A DNA stretch of 64,000 bases from Neoarius graeffei (Eukaryota > Chordata > Actinopteri > Siluriformes > Ariidae). The stretch is from the NCBI RefSeq assembly GCF_027579695.1, contig NC_083578.1, positions 1,267,138 through 1,331,137 on the forward strand. The letters are read 5' to 3'. Every line of letters begins with the position of its first letter. Position 1 is the stretch's first letter. Both the position numbers and the translations under genes were made by a program. Below are positions 12,001 to 23,853 of this stretch, one piece after another. Under the pieces are notes generated by a model that did no database searches, was not told where the DNA came from, and was given only the letters and a program-made list of their open reading frames with translations.

Positions 12001-15000
12001 GTGGAGACGCTCAGTCAGCGCGGCTCCTCCACTGTAAAGAGCTGAAGGTGGAGACGCTCAGTCAGCGCGGCTCCTCCACTGTAAAGAGCTGAAGGTGGAG
12101 ACGCTCAGTCAGCGCGGCTCCTCCACTGTAAAGAGCTGAAGGTGGAGACGCTCAGTCAGCGCGGCTCCTCCACTGTAAAGAGCTGAAGGTGGAGACGCTC
12201 AGTCAGCGCGGCTCCTCCACTGTAAAGAGCTGAAGGTGGAGACGCTCAGTCAGCGCGGCTCCTCCACTGTAAAGAGCTGAAGGTGGAGATGCTCAGTCAG
12301 CGCGGCTCCTCCACTGTAAAGAGCTGAAGGTGGAGACGCTCAGTCAGCGCGGCTCTGCTCCACTGTAAAGAGCTGAAGGTGGAGATGGTCATTCAGCGCG
12401 GCTCCTCCACTGTAAAGAGCTGAAGGTGGAGATGGTCAGTCAGCGCGGCTCCTCCAGTGTAAAGAGCTGAAGGTGGAGATGGTCAGTCAGCGCGTCTCTC
12501 CTCCACTGTAAAGATCTGAAGGTGGAGATGGTCAGTCAGCGCGGCTCCTCCACTGTAAAGAGCTGAAGGTGGAGATGGTCAGTCAGCGCGTCTCTCCTCC
12601 ACTGTAAAGAGCTGAAGGTGGAGATGCTCAGTCAGCGCGGCTCCTCCACTGTAAAGAGCTGAAGGTGGAGAAGCTCAGTCAGCGCGGCTCCTCCACTGTA
12701 AAGAGCTGAAGGTGGAGATGCTCAGTCAGCACGGCTCCTCCACTGTAAAGAGCTGAAGGTGGAGACGCTCAGTCAGCGCGTCTCTCCTCCACTGTAAAGA
12801 GCTGAAGGTGGAGATGCTCAGTCAGCGCGGCTCCTCCACTGTAAAGAGCTGAAGGTGGAGATGCTCAGTCAGCGCGGCTCCTCCACTGTAAAGAGCTGAA
12901 GGTGGAGATGCTCAGTCAGCGCGGCTCCTCCACTGTAAAGAGCTGAAGGTGGAGACGCTCAGTCAGCGCGGCTCCTCCACTGTAAAGAGCTGAAGGTGGA
13001 GACGCTCAGTCAGCGCGGCTCCTCCACTGTAAAGAGCTGAAGGTGGAGACGCTCAGTCAGCGCGGCTCCTCCACTGTAAAGAGCTGAAGGTGGAGACGCT
13101 CAGTCAGCGCGGCTCCTCCACTGTAAAGAGCTGAAGGTGGAGACGCTCAGTCAGCGCGGCTCCTCCACTGTAAAGAGCTGAAGGTGGAGATGCTCAGTCA
13201 GCGCGGCTCCTCCACTGTAAAGAGCTGAAGGTGGAGATGCTCAGTCAGCGCGGCTCCTCCACTGTAAAGAGCTGAAGGTGGAGATGCTCAGTCAGCGCGG
13301 CTCCTCCACTGTAAAGAGCTGAAGGTGGAGATGCTCAGTCAGCGCGGCTCCTCCACTGTAAAGAGCTGAAGGTGGAGATGCTCAGTCAGCGCGGCTCCTC
13401 CACTGTAAAGAGCTGAAGGTGGAGACGCTCAGTCAGCGCGTCTCTCCTCCACTGTAAAGAGCTGAAGGTGGAGATGCTCAGTCAGCGCGGCTCCTCCACT
13501 GTAAAGAGCTGAAGGTGGAGACGCTCAGTCAGCGCGTCTCTCCTCCACTGTAAAGAGCTGAAGGTGGAGATGCTCAGTCAGCGCGGCTCTCCTCCACTGT
13601 AAAGAGCTGAAGGTGGAGATGCTCAGTCAGCGCGGCTCCTCCACTGTAAAGAGCTGAAGGTGGAGACGCTCAGTCAGCGCGTCTCTCCTCCACTGTAAAG
13701 AGCTGAAGGTGGAGACGGTCAGTCAGCGCGGCTCCTCCACTGTAAAGAGCTGAAGGTGGAGACGCTCAGTCAGCGCGTCTCTCCTCCACTGTAAAGAGCT
13801 GAAGGTGGAGACGGTCAGTCAGCGCGGCTCCCTCCACTGTAAAGAGCTGAAGGTGGAGATGCTCAGTCAGCGCGGGCTCCTCCACTGTAAAGAGCTGAAG
13901 GTGGAGACGCTCAGTCAGCGCGTCTCTCCTCCACTGTAAAGAGCTGAAGGTGGAGATGCTCAGTCAGCGCGGCTCCTCCACTGTAAAGAGCTGAAGGTGG
14001 AGACGCTCAGTCAGCGCGGCTCTCCTCCACTGTAAAGAGCTGAAGGTGGAGACGCTCAGTCAGCGCGTCTCTCCTCCACTGTAAAGAGCTGAAGGTGGAG
14101 ATGCTCAGTCAGCGCGGCTCCTCCACTGTAAAGAGCTGAAGGTGGAGATGCTCAGTCAGCGCGGCTCCTCCACTGTAAAGAGCTGAAGGTGGAGATGCTC
14201 AGTCAGCGCGGCTCCTCCACTGTAAAGAGCTGAAGGTGGAGACGCTCAGTCAGCGCGTCTCTCCTCCACTGTAAAGAGCTGAAGGTGGAGATGCTCAGTC
14301 AGCGCGGCTCCTCCACTGTAAAGAGCTGAAGGTGGAGACGCTCAGTCAGCGCGTCTCTCCTCCACTGTAAAGAGCTGAAGGTGGAGATGCTCAGTCAGCG
14401 CGGCTCTCCTCCACTGTAAAGAGCTGAAGGTGGAGATGCTCAGTCAGCGCGGCTCCTCCACTGTAAAGAGCTGAAGGTGGAGACGCTCAGTCAGCGCGTC
14501 TCTCCTCCACTGTAAAGAGCTGAAGGTGGAGACGGTCAGTCAGCGCGGCTCCTCCACTGTAAAGAGCTGAAGGTGGAGACGCTCAGTCAGCGCGTCTCTC
14601 CTCCACTGTAAAGAGCTGAAGGTGGAGACGGTCAGTCAGCGCGGCTCCTCCACTGTAAAGAGCTGAAGGTGGAGATGCTCAGTCAGCGCGGCTCCTCCAC
14701 TGTAAAGAGCTTAAGGTGGAGATGGTCAGTCAGCGCGGCTCCTCCACTGTAAAGAGCTGAAGGTGGAGATGGTCAGTCAGCGCGGCTCCTCCACTGTAAA
14801 GAGCTTAAGGTGGAGATGGTCAGTCAGCGCGGCTCCTCCACTGTAAAGAGCTGAAGGTGGAGATGGTCAGTCAGCGCGGCTCCTCCACTGTAAAGAGCTG
14901 AAGGTGGAGATGCTCAGTCAGCGCGGCTCCTCCACTGTAAAGAGCTGAAGGTGGAGATGGTCAGTCAGCGCGGCTCCTCCACTGTAAAGAGCTGAAGGTG

Positions 15001-18000
15001 GAGATGCTCAGTCAGCGCGGCTCCTCCACTGTAAAGAGCTGAAGGTGGAGATGCTCAGTCAGCGCGGCTCCTCCACTGTAAAGAGCTGAAGGTGGAGATG
15101 CTCAGTCAGCGCGGCTCCTCCACTGTAAAGAGCTGAAGGTGGAGATGCTCAGTCAGCGCGGCTCCTCCACTGTAAAGAGCTGAAGGTGGAGATGCTCAGT
15201 CAGCGCGGCTCCTCCACTGTAAAGAGCTGAAGGTGGAGATGCTCAGTCAGCGCGGCTCCTCCACTGTAAAGAGCTGAAGGTGGAGATGCTCAGTCAGCGC
15301 GGCTCCTCCACTGTAAAGAGCTGAAGGTGGAGATGCTCAGTCAGCGCGGCTCCTCCACTGTAAAGAGCTGAAGGTGGAGATGCTCAGTCAGCGCGGCTCC
15401 TCCACTGTAAAGAGCTGAAGGTGGAGATGCTCAGTCAGCGCGGCTCCTCCACTGTAAAGAGCTGAAGGTGGAGACGGTCAGTCAGCGCGGCTCCTCCACT
15501 GTAAAGAGCTGAAGGTGGAGACGCTCAGTCAGCGCGGCTCCTCCACTGTAAAGAGCTGAAGGTGGAGATGCTCAGTCAGCGCGGCTCCTCCACTGTAAAG
15601 AGCTGAAGGTGGAGATGCTCAGTCAGCGCGGCTCCTCCACTGTAAAGAGCTGAAGGTGGAGACGGTCAGTCAGCGCGGCTCCTCCACTGTAAAGAGCTGA
15701 AGGTGGAGATGCTCAGTCAGCGCGGCTCCTCCACTGTAAAGAGCTGAAGGTGGAGATGGTCAGTCAGCGCGGCTCCTCCACTGTAAAGAGCTGAAGGTGG
15801 AGATGCTCAGTCAGCGCGGCTCCTCCACTGTAAAGAGCTGAAGGTGGAGATGCTCAGTCAGCGCGGCTCCTCCACTGTAAAGAGCTGAAGGTGGAGATGC
15901 TCAGTCAGCGCGGCTCCTCCACTGTAAAGAGCTGAAGGTGGAGATGCTCAGTCAGCGCGGCTCCTCCACTGTAAAGAGCTGAAGGTGGAGATGGTCAGTC
16001 AGCGCGGCTCCTCCACTGTAAAGAGCTGAAGGTGGAGATGCTCAGTCAGCGCGGCTCCTCCACTGTAAAGAGCTGAAGGTGGAGATGGTCAGTCAGCGCG
16101 GCTCCTCCACTGTAAAGAGCTGAAGGTGGAGATGCTCAGTCAGCGCGGCTCCTCCACTGTAAAGAGCTGAAGGTGGAGATGCTCAGTCAGCGCGGCTCCT
16201 CCACTGTAAAGAGCTGAAGGTGGAGATGCTCAGTCAGCGCGGCTCCTCCACTGTAAAGAGCTGAAGGTGGAGATGCTCAGTCAGCGCGGCTCCTCCACTG
16301 TAAAGAGCTGAAGGTGGAGACGCTCAGTCAGCGCGGCTCCTCCACTGTAAAGAGCTGAAGGTGGAGACGCTCAGTCAGCGCGGCTCCTCCACTGTAAAGA
16401 GCTGAAGGTGGAGATGCTCAGTCAGCGCGGCTCCTCCACTGTAAAGAGCTGAAGGTGGAGACGGTCAGTCAGCGCGGCTCCTCCACTGTAAAGAGCTGAA
16501 GGTGGAGATGGTCAGTCAGCGCGGCTCCTCCACTGTAAAGAGCTGAAGGTGGAGATGCTCAGTCAGCGCGGCTCCTCCACTGTAAAGAGCTGAAGGTGGA
16601 GACGGTCAGTCAGCGCGGCTCCTCCACTGTAAAGAGCTGAAGGTGGAGATGCTCAGTCAGCGCGGCTCCTCCACTGTAAAGAGCTGAAGGTGGAGATGCT
16701 CAGTCAGCGCGGCTCCTCCACTGTAAAGAGCTGAAGGTGGAGATGCTCAGTCAGCGCGGCTCCTCCACTGTAAAGAGCTGAAGGTGGAGACGGTCAGTCA
16801 GCGCGGCTCCTCCACTGTAAAGAGCTGAAGGTGGAGACGCTCAGTCAGCGCGGCTCCTCCACTGTAAAGAGCTGAAGGTGGAGATGCTCAGTCAGCGCGG
16901 CTCCTCCACTGTAAAGAGCTGAAGGTGGAGATGCTCAGTCAGCGCGGCTCCTCCACTGTAAAGAGCTGAAGGTGGAGATGCTCAGTCAGCGCGGCTCCTC
17001 CACTGTAAAGAGCTGAAGGTGGAGATGCTCAGTCAGCGCGGCTCCTCCACTGTAAAGAGCTGAAGGTGGAGATGGTCAGTCAGCGCGGCTCCTCCACTGT
17101 AAAGAGCTGAAGGTGGAGATGCTCAGTCAGCGCGGCTCCTCCACTGTAAAGAGCTGAAGGTGGAGATGGTCAGTCAGCGCGGCTCCTCCACTGTAAAGAG
17201 CTGAAGGTGGAGATGCTCAGTCAGCGCGGCTCCTCCACTGTAAAGAGCTGAAGGTGGAGATGCTCAGTCAGCGCGGCTCCTCCACTGTAAAGAGCTGAAG
17301 GTGGAGATGCTCAGTCAGCGCGGCTCCTCCACTGTAAAGAGCTGAAGGTGGAGATGCTCAGTCAGCGCGGCTCCTCCACTGTAAAGAGCTGAAGGTGGAG
17401 ACGCTCAGTCAGCGCGGCTCCTCCACTGTAAAGAGCTGAAGGTGGAGACGCTCAGTCAGCGCGGCTCCTCCACTGTAAAGAGCTGAAGGTGGAGATGCTC
17501 AGTCAGCGCGGCTCCTCCACTGTAAAGAGCTGAAGGTGGAGACGGTCAGTCAGCGCGGCTCCTCCACTGTAAAGAGCTGAAGGTGGAGATGGTCAGTCAG
17601 CGCGGCTCCTCCACTGTAAAGAGCTGAAGGTGGAGATGCTCAGTCAGCGCGGCTCCTCCACTGTAAAGAGCTGAAGGTGGAGATGGTCAGTCAGCGCGGC
17701 TCCTCCACTGTAAAGAGCTGAAGGTGGAGATGCTCAGTCAGCGCGGCTCCTCCACTGTAAAGAGCTGAAGGTGGAGATGCTCAGTCAGCGCGGCTCCTCC
17801 ACTGTAAAGAGCTGAAGGTGGAGATGCTCAGTCAGCGCGGCTCCTCCACTGTAAAGAGCTGAAGGTGGAGATGCTCAGTCAGCGCGGCTCCTCCACTGTA
17901 AAGAGCTGAAGGTGGAGACGGTCAGTCAGCGCGGCTCCTCCACTGTAAAGAGCTGAAGGTGGAGACGCTCAGTCAGCGCGGCTCCTCCACTGTAAAGAGC

Positions 18001-19402
18001 TGAAGGTGGAGATGGTCAGTCAGCGCGGCTCCTCCACTGTAAAGAGCTGAAGGTGGAGACGGTCAGTCAGCGCGGCTCCTCCACTGTAAAGAGCTGAAGG
18101 TGGAGACGCTCAGTCAGCGCGGCTCCTCCACTGTAAAGAGCTGAAGGTGGAGACGCTCAGTCAGCGCGGCTCCTCCACTGTAAAGAGCTGAAGGTGGAGA
18201 CGCTCAGTCAGCGCGCTCCTCCACTGTAAAGAGCTGAAGGTGGAGATGCTCAGTCAGCGCGGCTCCTCCACTGTAAAGAGCTGAAGGTGGAGACGCTCAG
18301 TCAGCGCGGCTCCTCCACTGTAAAGAGCTGAAGGTGGAGACGCTCAGTCAGCGCGGCTCCTCCACTGTAAAGAGCTGAAGGTGGAGATGCTCAGTCAGCG
18401 CGGCTCCTCCACTGTAAAGAGCTGAAGGTGGAGACGCTCAGTCAGCGCGGCTCCTCCACTGTAAAGAGCTGAAGGTGGAGATGCTCAGTCAGCGCGGCTC
18501 CTCCACTGTAAAGAGCTGAAGGTGGAGACGCTCAGTCAGCGCGGCTCCTCCACTGTAAAGAGCTGAAGGTGGAGGACGCTCAGTCAGCGCGGCTCCTCCA
18601 CTGTAAAGAGCTGAAGGTGGAGATGCTCAGTCAGCGCGGCTCCTCCACTGTAAAGAGCTGAAGGTGGAGATGCTCAGTCAGCGCGGCTCCTCCACTGTAA
18701 AGAGCTGAAGGTGGAGACGCTCAGTCAGCGCGGCTCCTCCACTGTAAAGAGCTGAAGGTGGAGATGCTCAGTCAGCGCGGCTCCTCCACTGTAAAGAGCT
18801 GAAGGTGGAGACGCTCAGTCAGCGCGGCTCCTCCACTGTAAAGAGCTGAAGGTGGAGACGCTCAGTCAGCGCGGCTCCTCCACTGTAAAGAGCTGAAGGT
18901 GGAGATGCTCAGTCAGCGCGGCTCCTCCACTGTAAAGAGCTGAAGGTGGAGACGCTCAGTCAGCGCGGCTCCTCCACTGTAAAGAGCTGAAGGTGGAGAC
19001 GCTCAGTCAGCGCGGCTCCTCCACTGTAAAGAGCTGAAGGTGGAGATGCTCAGTCAGCGCGGCTCCTCCACTGTAAAGAGCTGAAGGTGGAGACGCTCAG
19101 TCAGCGCGGCTCCTCCACTGTAAAGAGCTGAAGGTGGAGATGCTCAGTCAGCGCGGCTCCTCCACTGTAAAGAGCTGAAGGTGGAGACGCTCAGTCAGCG
19201 CGGCTCCTCCACTGTAAAGAGCTGAAGGTGGAGACGCTCAGTCAGCGCGGCTCCTCCACTGTAAAGAGCTGAAGGTGGAGATGCTCAGTCAGCGCGGCTC
19301 CTCCACTGTAAAGAGCTGAAGGTGGAGATGCTCAGTCAGCGCGGCTCCTCCACTGTAAAGAGCTGAAGGTGGAGATGGTCAGTCAGCGCGGCTCCTCCAC
19401 TG
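1..19402. repeat. Giant minisatellite, 47/49-bp unit, about 400 copies
   Basis: Head-to-tail copies of a unit beginning gagctgaaggtggagacgct and ending cactgtaaa fill the first 19.4 kb without interruption. Units are 49 bp when they contain gtctctcctcc or ggctctcctcc, and 47 bp when they contain ggctcctcc. Other recurring variants are ggtgcagac for ggtggagac, ggtcagtc for gctcagtc, and gagatg for gagacg. The mix is zoned: 49-bp gtctctcc units dominate up to about 7.7 kb, 47-bp gagacg units from about 7.7 to 12.3 kb, and gagatg units from 12.3 kb onward. No long reading frame exists, because units of 47 and 49 bp are not multiples of three and carry stop codons. The array runs off the left edge and ends abruptly at the znf131 promoter. 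I see no gene, no transposon and no spacer in it. Confidence 0.97.
600..5800. repeat. Higher-order duplication inside the minisatellite, about 2.9 kb offset
   Basis: Rare unit variants recur in the same order at a fixed offset. A gggctgaagg unit lies at 1313 and 4215, an accctcagtcaatgcagctc unit near 1569 and 4471, and paired gtagagagctg units near 2754/2801 and 5647/5695. The offset is 2902 bp, dropping to 2893 bp after a 9-bp deletion near 5474. This shows that a block of roughly 60 units was duplicated as a whole, so the array grows by multi-unit events as well as single-unit slippage. Confidence 0.85.
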
Positions 19403-19615
19403 ACAGGAAACACTAATGGCGGGAAAATGCGGCTCTCGCGCGCCCTCTCCCTCGCGCTTGAGTTGCCGTAGCGCGTGGCCTTGTGGGAAATGCAGTCCTG
19501 AGCGGGAAGTCCCCGCCCTCTTTCCTGTCTCTGCGAAGCGCGGCGTTGTGCAGCGCGCAGCGGGACGCGTTTATTAAATTAACTCCAGAAAACTTTACAG
19601 TCTGAGGCATCCAGG
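19403..19615 (+). promoter_or_regulatory. znf131 CpG-rich promoter and noncoding first exon
   Basis: Immediately after the minisatellite the sequence becomes unique and CpG-dense. It holds an E2F-like ggcgggaaa near 19419, a perfect kappaB-type gggaagtccc at 19504-19513, and on the minus strand an actgcatttcccacaag match to the ZNF143/THAP11 motif at about 19479-19496. A consensus splice donor, cagg followed by gtgagt, ends the inferred noncoding exon at 19615. The next exon carries the znf131 start codon. No TATA box is evident, as expected for a CpG-island promoter. The exact transcription start is not determinable here, and motif function is inferred from sequence only. Confidence 0.65.
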
Positions 19616-19978
19616 GTGAGTACACACGAGTCCGGACGCCCTGACGGGTCCCTGCGCTTCAGACGCCGAACAAAATTAGCCGGATTTGTGCATTTTAATG
19701 CGCGATTTGATGACGTAACAACAGTGAGTCGAATAGCAAATGGCGAGTTGGGCTCCGGTTTGCTGAGGCCGAGCGCGGAAGTGGATCTCTCGGGGTTTCT
19801 GAGGGAGCGGCGTGTAGTTTATCAGCTGGTTCATCCGGAATAGACTTTAATGTCGCTGTGCAGTCAGGGCTGGGCGGGTTTACTGATGCTATAAAGTGTA
19901 ATTTGTGTGTAAAGTCACAGCTTCCGGTTTCTCTCTGTTAGCATGCTGAGGCTAAATCCCAAACAGATGCTCAGTGTG

Positions 19979-20810
19979 CTGGGCTAGTGCACTACAGAGG
20001 GAGGTTGGGTTAGTGCACTACAGAGGGAGGTTGGGTTAGTGCACTACAGAGGGAGGTTGGGTTAGTGCACTACAGAGGGAGGTTGGGCTAGTGCACTACA
20101 GAGGGAGGTTGGGCTAGTGCACTACAGAGGGAGGTTGGGCTAGTGCACTACAGAGGGAGGTTGGGCTAGTGCACTACAGAGGGAGGTTGGGCTAGTGCAC
20201 TACAGAGGGAGGTTGGGCTAGTGCACTACAGAGGGAGGTTGGGCTAGTGCACTACAGAGGGAGGTTGGGCTAGTGCACTACAGAGGGAGGTTGGGTTAGT
20301 GCACTACAGAGGGAGGTTGGGTTAGTGCACTACAGAGGGAGGTTGGGTTAGTGCACTACAGAGGGAGGTTGGGCTAGTGCACTACAGAGGGAGGTTGGGC
20401 TAGTGCACTACAGAGGGAGGTTGGGCTAGTGCACTACAGAGGGAGGTTGGGCTAGTGCACTACAGAGGGAGGTTGGGCTAGTGCACTACAGAGGGAGGTT
20501 GGGCTAGTGCACTACAGAGGGAGGTTGGGCTAGTGCACTACAGAGGGAGGTTGGGCTAGTGCACTACAGAGGGAGGTTGGGCTAGTGCACTCCAGAGGGA
20601 GGTTGGGTTAGTGCACTACAGAGGGAGGTTGGGCTAGTGCACTACAGAGGGAGGTTGGGCTAGTGCACTACAGAGGGAGGTTGGGCTAGTGCACTACAGA
20701 GGGAGGTTGGGCTAGTGCACTACAGAGGGAGGTTGGGCTAGTGCACTACAGAGGGAGGTTGGGCTAGTGCACTACAGAGGGAGGTTGGGCTAGTGCACTA
20801 CAGAGGGAGA
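19979..20810. repeat. 26-bp minisatellite in znf131 intron 1, about 32 copies
   Basis: Tandem copies of a 26-bp unit, ctagtgcactacagagggag followed by gttggg, run almost perfectly. The only frequent variant is gttagtg versus gctagtg, plus one actccaga unit. It sits inside the inferred first intron of znf131. Two partial echoes (gtgcact, near 20859 and 20880) lie just beyond the right end. The very low divergence between units indicates recent expansion or strong homogenisation. Confidence 0.96.
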
Positions 20811-21082
20811 GAACAGTCTCCGCTCTGTGTCTAATAATGGTGGCTTTGGGTGTAGATGTGCACTATCAAGGCCTCATGTAGTGCACTAGGAGTCAGTTCG
20901 GGTTTAAGTTTGAGAGAAATAAATGATCTGCGTCCTAATTACTGTCAACTTGCACCATTATTTCATCAGATTTTATGTCTGAGGCATAAAGATCACATCA
21001 GATACAACTTCTCCTCTTTATGTCCATGTTTTAGTGTTTTCTGCTCCGCAGTCCCTTCTGTCCTCCCTGCGCTCGTTTTCAG

Positions 21083-21224
21083 GATCAGCTCTGCACCATG
21101 TCTGAGGACGGAGGAGTCGGAGAAAACGAGCACGAGTTTCCGGCTCATTATAAAGTCATGCTGGACAAGCTGAACGAACAGAGACAGCTGGACCAGTTCA
21201 CAGACATCACGCTGATCGTTGACG
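21083..21224 (+). CDS. znf131 exon 2 (first coding exon, BTB start)
   Basis: A good acceptor (pyrimidine-rich tract, then ttttcag at 21082) precedes ctctgcaccatg; the ATG is at 21098. It encodes MSEDGGVGENEHEFPAHYKV and continues through the DITLIVD of the BTB domain. The donor is gacg followed by gtgaga, leaving phase 1. An alternative acceptor at 21051 would only lengthen the 5' untranslated part. Confidence 0.9.
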
Positions 21225-21422
21225 GTGAGAACCCACGTCTCAGAGCACATCCTCCATCTCCATTACTGTGAATCGAGCAGTGTGTGTGTGTGTGTGTGTG
21301 TGTGTTCTGCAGGTCATCAGTTTCGAGCCCATAAAGCTGTGCTGGCCGCCTGCAGTCAGTTCTTCCATAATTTCTTCCAGGACTTCACTCAGGAACCACT
21401 GGTGGAGATTGAGGGTACAGCA

Positions 21423-21453
<31 letters not shown>

Positions 21454-23820
21454 ACACACACACGCTTTGACATTTCTCATCAAGTTCAGATACACCAAAA
21501 CATGACCATGGTAACATCTTGTTCAGGATCTCCTTGTTAACAAGACATTATTAAAAGTAAGTAAACTGACACTTTTGGTCATGAGAAGTGTGTGTGTGTG
21601 TGTGTGTAGGAGTAAGTAACAGTGCATTTTGTCACCTGATGGAGTTCACCTACACAGCCACGCTCGCTCTGAGAGGACAGGAGGAAGTGATGGACGTTTG
21701 GAGAGCAGCTGAGTATCTGCAGATGCAGGAAGCCATTAAAGCTCTAAACAACAGGTTCCACACCTCCATCCTGCACACTTTATTTCTCTACATTTTCTTG
21801 TTCTAAGTTTATTTTTAAGCTGTGTTCACATATATACCGGTACGATAGTGGTATAACTGTATCGATACAAAGTATAGCGGTACAGTTTAGTGCATCTGTC
21901 CTCACTAGCGAGAAATGTTTGCGGTTTTCTTTCATGGTAGTTGAAATGCGTGTGCGCGAAATGTTTCCATGGTTACCGAGTAACTTCCTTCCAAGAATAT
22001 GGCGGATGAAACAACGTGTGCGTGCTTTTTGTTGTCAGTGTACAGTCTGTATTTCTGGTGGTCATTTATTCAGTTGAATCGTATAAAACGCACGAGGCAG
22101 TTGAGAAAGAAACAAAGAAAACGAATCTCCGTTCTTCACTATTTTATTCAGTAAAATAGTGCAGCTCCACGGTTGTTTTGAGCCATTTTGACGTTTTATT
22201 TACAGCTGGAAAGCACGTGCGTATTGTATTGTATGAATAACCCGGAAGACGTAGGAATGGTTCATTGCGCTTGCACATTATATTTGTATCGATACAGAGC
22301 CGCTTCATCTGTCCACACTACAGCGAAGTGCTACAGTACCGATACTGTACCGGTGCGAAGCCCATACATTTGTGGGTTTTGTACCGATACAGTTATACCG
22401 CTACAGTACCGGTATAGTTGCTAGCGTGGACAGGTGTTGCGGTATAAAAGTAGTATCATATCGGTACAAAATCCCTAGTGTGGACAGGGTATTAGTCTCC
22501 CACATTTATTTTTTGCTTCCTATTAACCTCAGGGTTTTTTTGTTTCAGATATTTCCTCAGCGTGAAGAGCGAGGACAGGAACGGCTCACTAAACCCCGAG
22601 CCTCAGCCCCTCTCTGATAAAACCAAAGCAAAGAAGAGAAAAATCGCAGAGACGTCCAACGTGATCACAGAAACACTGCCGTCAGCAGAGGCGGAGTCAG
22701 AGCAGGCGGAGATTGAGGTGGAGGTCGGGGAAGAAGCCATCGTGCAGGAGTGCGTGATGGAGGAGGAGGTGACAGACGGAGGCAGGGAAACAGACGACTC
22801 CGCCCTCGCACTGCTCGCTGATATCACCAGTAAATACCAGCAGGGAGCGCCGAATGTGAAAAAAGCCAGAGAGGAGGCGGGGGAGCTGCAGGAGGAGGCA
22901 GTCATGGCCACCAAAATGCTGGAAGGGATCGAGGTGGTGGAGGTGCAGATCTCCGATAACTTGTTCCGCTGTGATAAATGCGATCGGTGCTTTAAGCTCT
23001 TCTACCATCTCAAGCAGCACATGAAGACGCATACGGCGAGCTCGGAGAAACCGTTTGTGTGTAAGCACTGCGGGAAGACGTACGCTCGGGAGGGAGCGCT
23101 CAAGCAGCACGTCAACACGTGTCACTATGACGCCGAGGAGCTGAACAAGAAGCTGAAGAAGAAGGTGCACATGTGTGTGTACTGCAGTAAGGAGTTCGAC
23201 CACTTCGGTCACTTCAAAGAGCACTTACGGAAACACACGGGTACGGAGCGCTCTCGCTTTACAGTGTGGGACACAGACAGAGACTCACTGTGGCTGTGTG
23301 AGATTTTTATCCTGTTTTAATTACAGCATGATTTACTCAGCACTGATGGGGTGTGTGTGTGTGTGTGTGCGTGCGCGCGCAGGTGAGAAACCTTTCGAAT
23401 GTCCAGACTGCCACGAGCGCTTCGCCCGGAACAGCACGCTGAAGTGCCACATGTCGGCCTGTCAGAACGGCGCAGGAGCGAAGAAAGGCCGCAAGAAACT
23501 CTATGAATGTCAGGTGGGTGGAGTCAGGGCTGAAGCTCTGCCCACTGGATTTATTTCACTCGCTGAATAATTAGTAAAACACCTTTTTAGTCTGTTTATA
23601 AAATGACAGTATGACACCGTGATACAAGCGTCCAGGGGGAGGTGGGGAGTCTGGTTTCTGCCCTCCTGCCCCTGATGATCAGCTCCAGCCCCCCTCAGTG
23701 TGAGGAAGCACCGACCTGTGCTGGTGTTCTGGGGTTGTGAAAGCAGCTCTTCAGGGTCTGTTGGAGTGGCAGCTCCATGCTGCTTCTGGAGAGCTCTCGC
23801 GCTCCTCTCCCCCTAGCGTG

Positions 23821-23853
<33 letters not shown>

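Noticed and set aside
1-19402. CRISPR-like regular array
   Set aside because: Units are directly adjacent with no unique spacers, and the DNA is vertebrate; it is a minisatellite.
19616-19843. 75-residue frame after the znf131 first exon
   Set aside because: Its start overlaps the splice donor of the noncoding exon and it has no homology that I recognise; intronic.
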